DNA from: Oscillospiraceae bacterium
GTDB lineage: Bacteria > Bacillota > Clostridia > Oscillospirales > UBA929
Direction: 5' to 3'
DNA length: 38,511 bases
Assembly (NCBI GenBank): GCA_009780275.1
Contig: WRAI01000023.1
Coordinates: forward strand, 1 to 38,511
In this document: positions 34,267 to 38,511 of the stretch, piece by piece
How positions within the stretch are numbered: the stretch's first letter is position 1
Layout of the letters: each line of letters begins with the position of its first letter
Made by a program: the position numbers and the translations under genes
Notes under the pieces: model-generated
Databases searched by the model: none
What the model was told of the DNA's origin: nothing
What the model saw: only the letters and a program-made list of their open reading frames with translations

Positions 34267-35463
34267 ATGTTAACACTACAAACCATCCGCCACGCCGCCG
34301 AAGTCCTCGCCCCCGTAGCACGCCGCACTGACCTCATCGACGCCCGCAACCTCGGCACGGCGGCACATATTTTCCTTAAAACTGAAAACTTGCAGGCCAC
34401 CGGCAGCTTCAAGCTGCGTGGCGCATACTACAAAATCAGCCAACTGCCCGACGAGCAGAAAAACGCCGGCATCGTTGCGTGCAGTGCGGGCAACCATGCG
34501 CAGGGCGTTGCGCTTGCGGCGGCAGAGATGGGCATTCCCTGTGTGATTTGTATGCCGGACGGTGCGCCGATTAGCAAAGTTGAGGCGACTAAAAAACTGG
34601 GTGCCGAAGTTGTGCTGGTTCCCGGTACATATGACGATGCCAGCATACACGCCAAAACCTTGCAACAGCAGTCGGGCGCGACGTTTATTCACCCGTTTGA
34701 TGACGAAGATGTTATTGCTGGCCAAGGTACGGTTGGGTTGGAACTTTTGGAGCAGATTGACGATTTGGACGCCGTCATCGTACCCATCGGCGGCGGCGGC
34801 TTGATTAGCGGCGTAGCCTTTGCTGTTAAGGCGTTGAACCCTAATATTAAAGTTTATGGCGTACAGGCGGAGCGCGCGGCGAGTATGTTGCGCAGTGTGG
34901 AGTCAGGCGATTCTGTAACACTCGACGATGCCTCGACGTTTGCCGACGGCATTGCCGTTAAAACGCCGGGCGAGAATACGTTGGCCTTTGTGCGGCAATA
35001 TGTTGACCAAGTTGTTGCAGTGAGCGACGATGAGATTGCCGCCGCGATTTTGGCGTTGATGGAGAAGCAAAAATTAGTCGCCGAAGGCGCAGGCGCGGTT
35101 GCCATCGCCGCAGCGATGTTTGGCAAGCTGCCAATTGCGGGTAAACGCGTGGCGTGTATTTTATCGGGCGGCAACATTGATGTGAATATTTTATCACGTG
35201 TTATCACACGCGGGCTTGTGACAAGCGGGCGCAACGCAACACTGCAAATTGCGCTGGAAGACAAGCCGGGGCAGTTGCTAAGCGTTAGCCGCATAATTTC
35301 CGAATGCGGCGGCAATGTGGTAAGTGTGCATTATTCCGGCTCTGATCCGAATATGGCGATCGCCAGTTGTTTTTTGACCATCGGGTTGGAGACGCGTGAT
35401 TTTGCACAGATTGAAGCCATCCGCGCGGCGTTGGCGGCGGCCGGGTTTGTTCTCACAAACTAG
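34267..35463 (+). CDS. ilvA: Threonine ammonia-lyase (threonine dehydratase)
   Basis: A 398-residue PLP enzyme that turns threonine into 2-oxobutyrate, the entry to isoleucine. TGSFKLRGA holds the PLP lysine (about 47), SAGNHAQGVA the substrate loop, and VPIGGGGLISG the phosphate-binding loop. The C-terminal 75 residues (TLQIALEDKPGQLLSVSRIISECGGNV) form one ACT-like domain, as in the short, often catabolic-type enzymes rather than the two-domain biosynthetic form. AGGAG precedes the ATG. Its place in an ilv cluster supports a biosynthetic role. Confidence 0.93.
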   Translation: MLTLQTIRHAAEVLAPVARRTDLIDARNLGTAAHIFLKTENLQATGSFKLRGAYYKISQLPDEQKNAGIVACSAGNHAQGVALAAAEMGIPCVICMPDGAPISKVEATKKLGAEVVLVPGTYDDASIHAKTLQQQSGATFIHPFDDEDVIAGQGTVGLELLEQIDDLDAVIVPIGGGGLISGVAFAVKALNPNIKVYGVQAERAASMLRSVESGDSVTLDDASTFADGIAVKTPGENTLAFVRQYVDQVVAVSDDEIAAAILALMEKQKLVAEGAGAVAIAAAMFGKLPIAGKRVACILSGGNIDVNILSRVITRGLVTSGRNATLQIALEDKPGQLLSVSRIISECGGNVVSVHYSGSDPNMAIASCFLTIGLETRDFAQIEAIRAALAAAGFVLTN

Positions 35464-35477
35464 CTAAAATTGACAGC

Positions 35478-35496
35478 GGGCGGGTTGACCCCGCCC
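35478..35496 (+). terminator. Weak stem-loop after ilvA
   Basis: GGGCGGG (35478-35484) pairs with CCCGCCC (35490-35496). No clear T tract follows, and the sequence overlaps the tRNA promoter. Confidence 0.45.
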
Positions 35497-35514
35497 TTGC
35501 ATTTGTGATATAAT
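35485..35514 (+). promoter_or_regulatory. Promoter of the tRNA gene
   Basis: TTGACC (35485-35490) and TATAAT (35509-35514), 18-bp spacer, ending 10 bp before the tRNA. Confidence 0.7.
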
Positions 35515-35524
35515 ATGAAAATAT

Positions 35525-35601
35525 GCGCCTGTAGCTCAGCCGGATAGAGCATCTGCCTTCTAAGCAGAGGGTCGTGGGTTCGAGTCCCGCCGGGCGTGCC
35601 A
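35525..35601 (+). tRNA. tRNA-Arg, anticodon TCT
   Basis: A cloverleaf of 77 nt. The acceptor GCGCCTG pairs with CGGGCGT (two wobble pairs), followed by G and an encoded CCA. The anticodon stem TCTGC/GCAGA (35552-35556, 35564-35568) encloses CTTCTAA with anticodon TCT, reading AGA. The T loop is GGGTTCGAGTCCC. A restriction-modification locus follows, so its 3' end may serve as an attachment site, though no duplicate is visible here. Confidence 0.95.
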
Positions 35602-35603
35602 AA

Positions 35604-35648
35604 AGTTCCTTAGGCGAACTTTTTGTAAGTTTGCCTAAGGAGCTTTTT
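35604..35648 (+). terminator. Terminator of the tRNA gene
   Basis: AGTTCCTTAGGCGAACTT (35604-35621) pairs with 35627-35644 with two mismatched or wobble positions, then TTTTTAT. Confidence 0.8.
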
Positions 35649-35942
35649 ATGCTCTGTTTTATGGTGTTGCAGAAAATCTCAATGCAATCATCATTCAGCT
35701 TCGCCCGTATTTCGTTGACTATTAAATCCTCTACCATGGCAGAGAATGAGAGAAGCAGTATAAAGGGTTAAGGCCCGCAGGGCTGGAAATTAGTATTGCC
35801 TTTTAAGTCGTAATATAGTATAATTTTAGGGGGTAGTGAAATATAATGTTTCAACCAAGCATTATATAATGGCCGTAATGCGAGGCTAAAACAAGACCAG
35901 TGCAAATACCTTTTCATTCTAAATGGTATTGAGGTGATTACT
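35649..35942. other. Gene-free stretch between tRNA terminator and methylase
   Basis: About 290 bp without a supported gene. An open frame that continues from the tRNA to 35771 has no start, homology or ribosome site. A TATAAT near 35817-35822 may belong to the promoter of the downstream methylase. No repeat or integrase remnant is clear. Confidence 0.5.
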
Positions 35943-37973
35943 TTGGCGGGACAAATATCATCTTCTTGCCTGCGAAAAGCGCAGCATAAAGCAGCGGAAC
36001 TTAGAATGCACCTAGAGAAACATACATTTGAAAACCTGCTACTTATACGATACCTCTCAAAATTATATGGCCCTCTGCCAAATCAATTAATGTTGGCTGA
36101 TTGCATCAGCCAAGGAAACCCTGACCCCTTGACAGTTTGGGACATTATAAAAAACAACAAGGAAGGCAGCTATGCTAAGGCCATATTATATGTCATATCT
36201 TTGCTGAAGGTTCAATTCCCATTTCTCCATGAATTCATAGATGAAAATGAGCATTATGAAGCTGATAAGTTGATTCTAAGGGAGTGCATTCAATTGCTAT
36301 CTGATTTACCTTCTGACCAAGAGTTTCTGTTACCATTATACGAGGATTTCATGGCAAAGGAGTTCTCGGTATTTTCTAAATCAACAAGTGGAGATTTTTA
36401 TACCCCCAAAGGGATTGTGCAATGCATGGGCGCTTTGCTAGACATTAAACAAGGAACTCTGTATGATCCTTGTTGTGGAAGCGGTGCCATGCTTATAGGT
36501 GCCGCTGGAATGTTCTCGAAAGATTCAGGCTTGACTCTCTATGGTCAGGTGCAAGACTTGGAAACCTATAAAATATGTGCGATGAATCTCTTATTACATG
36601 GATTAGATGTTAATTTAGGAGAACGGCCCGCTAATACTCTAACAAGTGATGCATATAATGGTCAAAAATTTGACTATATTATATCAAACCCTCCATTTAA
36701 TTCTCCCTGGCTTGAAGGATGTGTTGATTATAAAGATGATAGGTGGCGTTATGGTATTCCGCCGCGTCAAAATGGGAATTTTGCTTGGTTGCAACATATA
36801 CTTTCCCATTTGAGTGAAAATGGTCGCGCAGCTGTTATTTTACCGAATCAAACACTAACCTCTCGCCAAAAAGATGAACGCCATATACGCGAATCACTCG
36901 TTCGCGACGGTGTGGTAGAAGCTATCATCACCTTTCCGAGAGGACTATTTTACAACACAAAAATCCCGTTTTGTGTCTGGTTGCTGAACCGGCCTCGAAA
37001 ACGCAGCAACCTTTTGATGATTGATGCAGAACGACTCCATACGAAAATTGAGAAGACGCTTGTTGCGGAAAATTCCAAACAAATAGAAGATTTTGTGAAC
37101 AAGTATAGACAAGGGGTGTTACAGAAAAAAAGCGAAGCATATGCAGTGGTTTCGTTAGAGGAACTTTCTGAAAAAGACTATATATTGAGTCCAAACTGGT
37201 ATACGTCTCCCCATCAAATAAACCTGTCTGAAATAAAGGCAAATCGTGTACGTTTTAACGAGTGTATCGAAGAATTACATGATGTTCTCGTAGATGAAAA
37301 AATTCTTTCTCATATCGAACAGTGGGAAGGGAGAGAGGCATCTGAGGTATGGACTAAAGTGGCATTGACGGATTTATATGAGGTATTTGGTGGATTGTCA
37401 AAATCTAAAGAAGAAATTGGGCAAGGCTGCCCGGCATTAGATACAAAAACAATCATACGGCACCCATTTATTCCCGATGCTTTAAGTTTGCGTATGCAGG
37501 TTTTGGATGAAGAAAGAACGAAATATAACATAAAATGCGGTGATATCCTGCTTAATAGGACAAGCGAAACGGTTAGCGAACTTGCCTGCTGTTGTATTGC
37601 AACGAAAGACATGGATGCCGTTTACACTGGATTTGTCAAGCGCCTCCGACCAATAAGTGAACACTCCCTATATCCCTCATATGCTGCTGGATATTTTCGA
37701 AGTGCTGTATATCGTTGCGAAATTGCCAATGTATCTACCGTGTTCACCACTCGCATAAACATTGATAACTACAAGCTTTCTAAAGTGTCTATCTATTACC
37801 CCGATTGGAATATGCAGTGCAAAGTTGGTGATACTTTGCTTGCGCTTTTTAGATATATGCAAGATAATCCAAATAAAAGCCATACATTGCTTATGGAGTT
37901 TGAGCGCCTGCTTATTGAACAATATATAAGCTATCCTATTGCCTACTTCTTGAAAAATGGAGACATAAAATGA
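35943..37973 (+). CDS. Type I-like DNA methyltransferase fused to a specificity domain
   Basis: A 676-residue fusion. The N-terminal 145 residues are helical, as in HsdM. The N6-adenine methylase domain has motif I TLYDPCCGSGAMLIGA (about 180-195) and motif IV DYIISNPPFNSP (about 247), with FPRGLFYNTKIP further on. From about 465 a single target-recognition-like unit follows (VALTDLYEVFGGLSKS, CGDILLNRTSE, TGFVKRLRP), as in one half of an HsdS subunit. The TTG start at 35943 has GAGGTG 6 bp upstream. M-S fusions with one recognition domain are known in type IIB/IIG and unusual type I systems. The stop overlaps the next gene (ATGA). Confidence 0.82.
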   Translation: MAGQISSSCLRKAQHKAAELRMHLEKHTFENLLLIRYLSKLYGPLPNQLMLADCISQGNPDPLTVWDIIKNNKEGSYAKAILYVISLLKVQFPFLHEFIDENEHYEADKLILRECIQLLSDLPSDQEFLLPLYEDFMAKEFSVFSKSTSGDFYTPKGIVQCMGALLDIKQGTLYDPCCGSGAMLIGAAGMFSKDSGLTLYGQVQDLETYKICAMNLLLHGLDVNLGERPANTLTSDAYNGQKFDYIISNPPFNSPWLEGCVDYKDDRWRYGIPPRQNGNFAWLQHILSHLSENGRAAVILPNQTLTSRQKDERHIRESLVRDGVVEAIITFPRGLFYNTKIPFCVWLLNRPRKRSNLLMIDAERLHTKIEKTLVAENSKQIEDFVNKYRQGVLQKKSEAYAVVSLEELSEKDYILSPNWYTSPHQINLSEIKANRVRFNECIEELHDVLVDEKILSHIEQWEGREASEVWTKVALTDLYEVFGGLSKSKEEIGQGCPALDTKTIIRHPFIPDALSLRMQVLDEERTKYNIKCGDILLNRTSETVSELACCCIATKDMDAVYTGFVKRLRPISEHSLYPSYAAGYFRSAVYRCEIANVSTVFTTRINIDNYKLSKVSIYYPDWNMQCKVGDTLLALFRYMQDNPNKSHTLLMEFERLLIEQYISYPIAYFLKNGDIK

Positions 37974-38511
37974 ATAGCAAAGAGCAGAAATGGCTAGTGC
38001 TTCTATACGCTCTAATCGAATTAAACGGCGGAGGAACAAAGCAGCAAGTGTTAGTCCATATACAAGAACAAGATTATTGGCATATAAACGATCAAAATGA
38101 TGTTTTGTTAGAAACAAGGTGTGAATTTAAATGGCGGAATGACTTTGCATTTGAACGTGCACATCTAGTAAGAAAAGGATATATGCAAAGAGGACAGCGC
38201 GATATATGGAATATAACGAAAGAAGGACGAAATCAATTTTCTTTACTTGTTGAAAAAGCGAGAAACAATAAAGCTAAACTGATTACCGATGCCTGCTTAA
38301 AAAAACTCTTTGAGGAGCAAGTGCTTCCAGAAATAGCTGCCGACCAGTCTTTACTTGAGCAGATTGATTGTTTAGATCAGAATTCGGATGATCCGCCCAT
38401 AATCTCTCTGGATAAACCTTTGTCAAAAGGCCCTATGTTAAAGCATAAAGGAAAACGAAAAGTTTACGCGCGGAACGCAATAACTTCGTATAATGCGCTG
38501 CGAAGAGCTGG
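37970..38511 (+). CDS. Winged-helix protein, probable HNH-type restriction enzyme (3' end outside window)
   Basis: An open frame from ATG 37970 (ATGA overlap with the methylase) to the window end, 180 residues visible. Residues 5-95 resemble the winged-helix domain of Mrr-like proteins (WLVLLYALIELNGGGTKQQV, RKGYMQRGQRDIWNITKEGR). After a helical linker, KRKVYARNAITSYNALRRAG resembles the start of HNH nucleases in which NALxRAGYxCE precedes the Cys and His residues; these lie beyond the window. From context it is the likely nuclease partner of the methylase. Confidence 0.6.
   Translation, partial: MNSKEQKWLVLLYALIELNGGGTKQQVLVHIQEQDYWHINDQNDVLLETRCEFKWRNDFAFERAHLVRKGYMQRGQRDIWNITKEGRNQFSLLVEKARNNKAKLITDACLKKLFEEQVLPEIAADQSLLEQIDCLDQNSDDPPIISLDKPLSKGPMLKHKGKRKVYARNAITSYNALRRA

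Noticed and set aside
35453..35737. Minus-strand open frame of 94 residues across the tRNA
   Set aside because: It includes the antisense of the tRNA-Arg gene (the familiar spurious ARPAGLEPTTLCLEGR-type translation) and has no ribosome site.

Overview
The window looks like a chromosomal segment of a spore-forming member of the Bacillota, class Clostridia, probably an uncultured gut or anaerobic lineage. The evidence is a SleC-like cortex-lytic gene beside two Csp-type subtilases (a clostridial spore-germination locus), AGGAGG-type ribosome binding sites, Clostridia-type mobile elements with large serine recombinases, and a Cna-B/pilin-domain surface protein with a sorting signal. Species cannot be fixed from the sequence alone.

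Layout. 1-7000: the tail of a DUF6273-like protein, a PIN/AbrB toxin-antitoxin pair (minus strand), a 1184-residue surface adhesin, an IS5-type transposase remnant, a degenerate HD-GYP protein, a small membrane/Cys protein and a sigma-region-4 protein. 7000-11293: a MazF/PemK gene, three small ORFs in a tightly packed row and two overlapping large serine recombinases. 11352-11447: a 96-bp piece of sleC. 11448-19314: a 7.87-kb integrative mobilizable element with a MobQ relaxase, an oriT-like region, a resolvase, a broken type IV coupling protein and a large serine recombinase next to its right end. 19313-23594: the 5' half of sleC, a small conserved gene and two Csp-like subtilases. 23754-26981: a secreted trypsin-like protease and lipoproteins, partly duplicated and decayed. 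27087-35463: a branched-chain amino acid cluster (ilvB, ilvN, ilvC, ilvD, ilvA) interleaved with Nudix, RAYT transposase and GNAT genes and with palindromic repeats. 35525-35601: tRNA-Arg(TCT). 35943-end: a methylase-specificity fusion followed by a winged-helix/putative HNH protein, a restriction-modification locus that runs off the window.

Main observation. The SleC-like gene is split by the 7.87-kb element. Its two pieces (19887 down to 19313, and 11447 down to 11352, both minus strand) share a GT dinucleotide at the break, and joining them there restores an in-frame KNVASSEIY stretch. The element ends carry 12-bp inverted repeats and the element carries its own serine recombinase at the border, the layout of sporulation-gene intervening elements such as the sigK skin element. 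A second recombinase module abuts the other side of the sleC piece, and the 3' end of sleC is not in the window, so decay is as possible as programmed excision.

How parts fit together. Csp proteases process pro-SleC in clostridial germination, so the interrupted gene and its neighbours belong to one pathway. The ilv genes cover threonine deamination and the shared isoleucine/valine steps except the transaminase. The RAYT gene lies among palindromes of the type it may mobilise, two of them inside its own reading frame.
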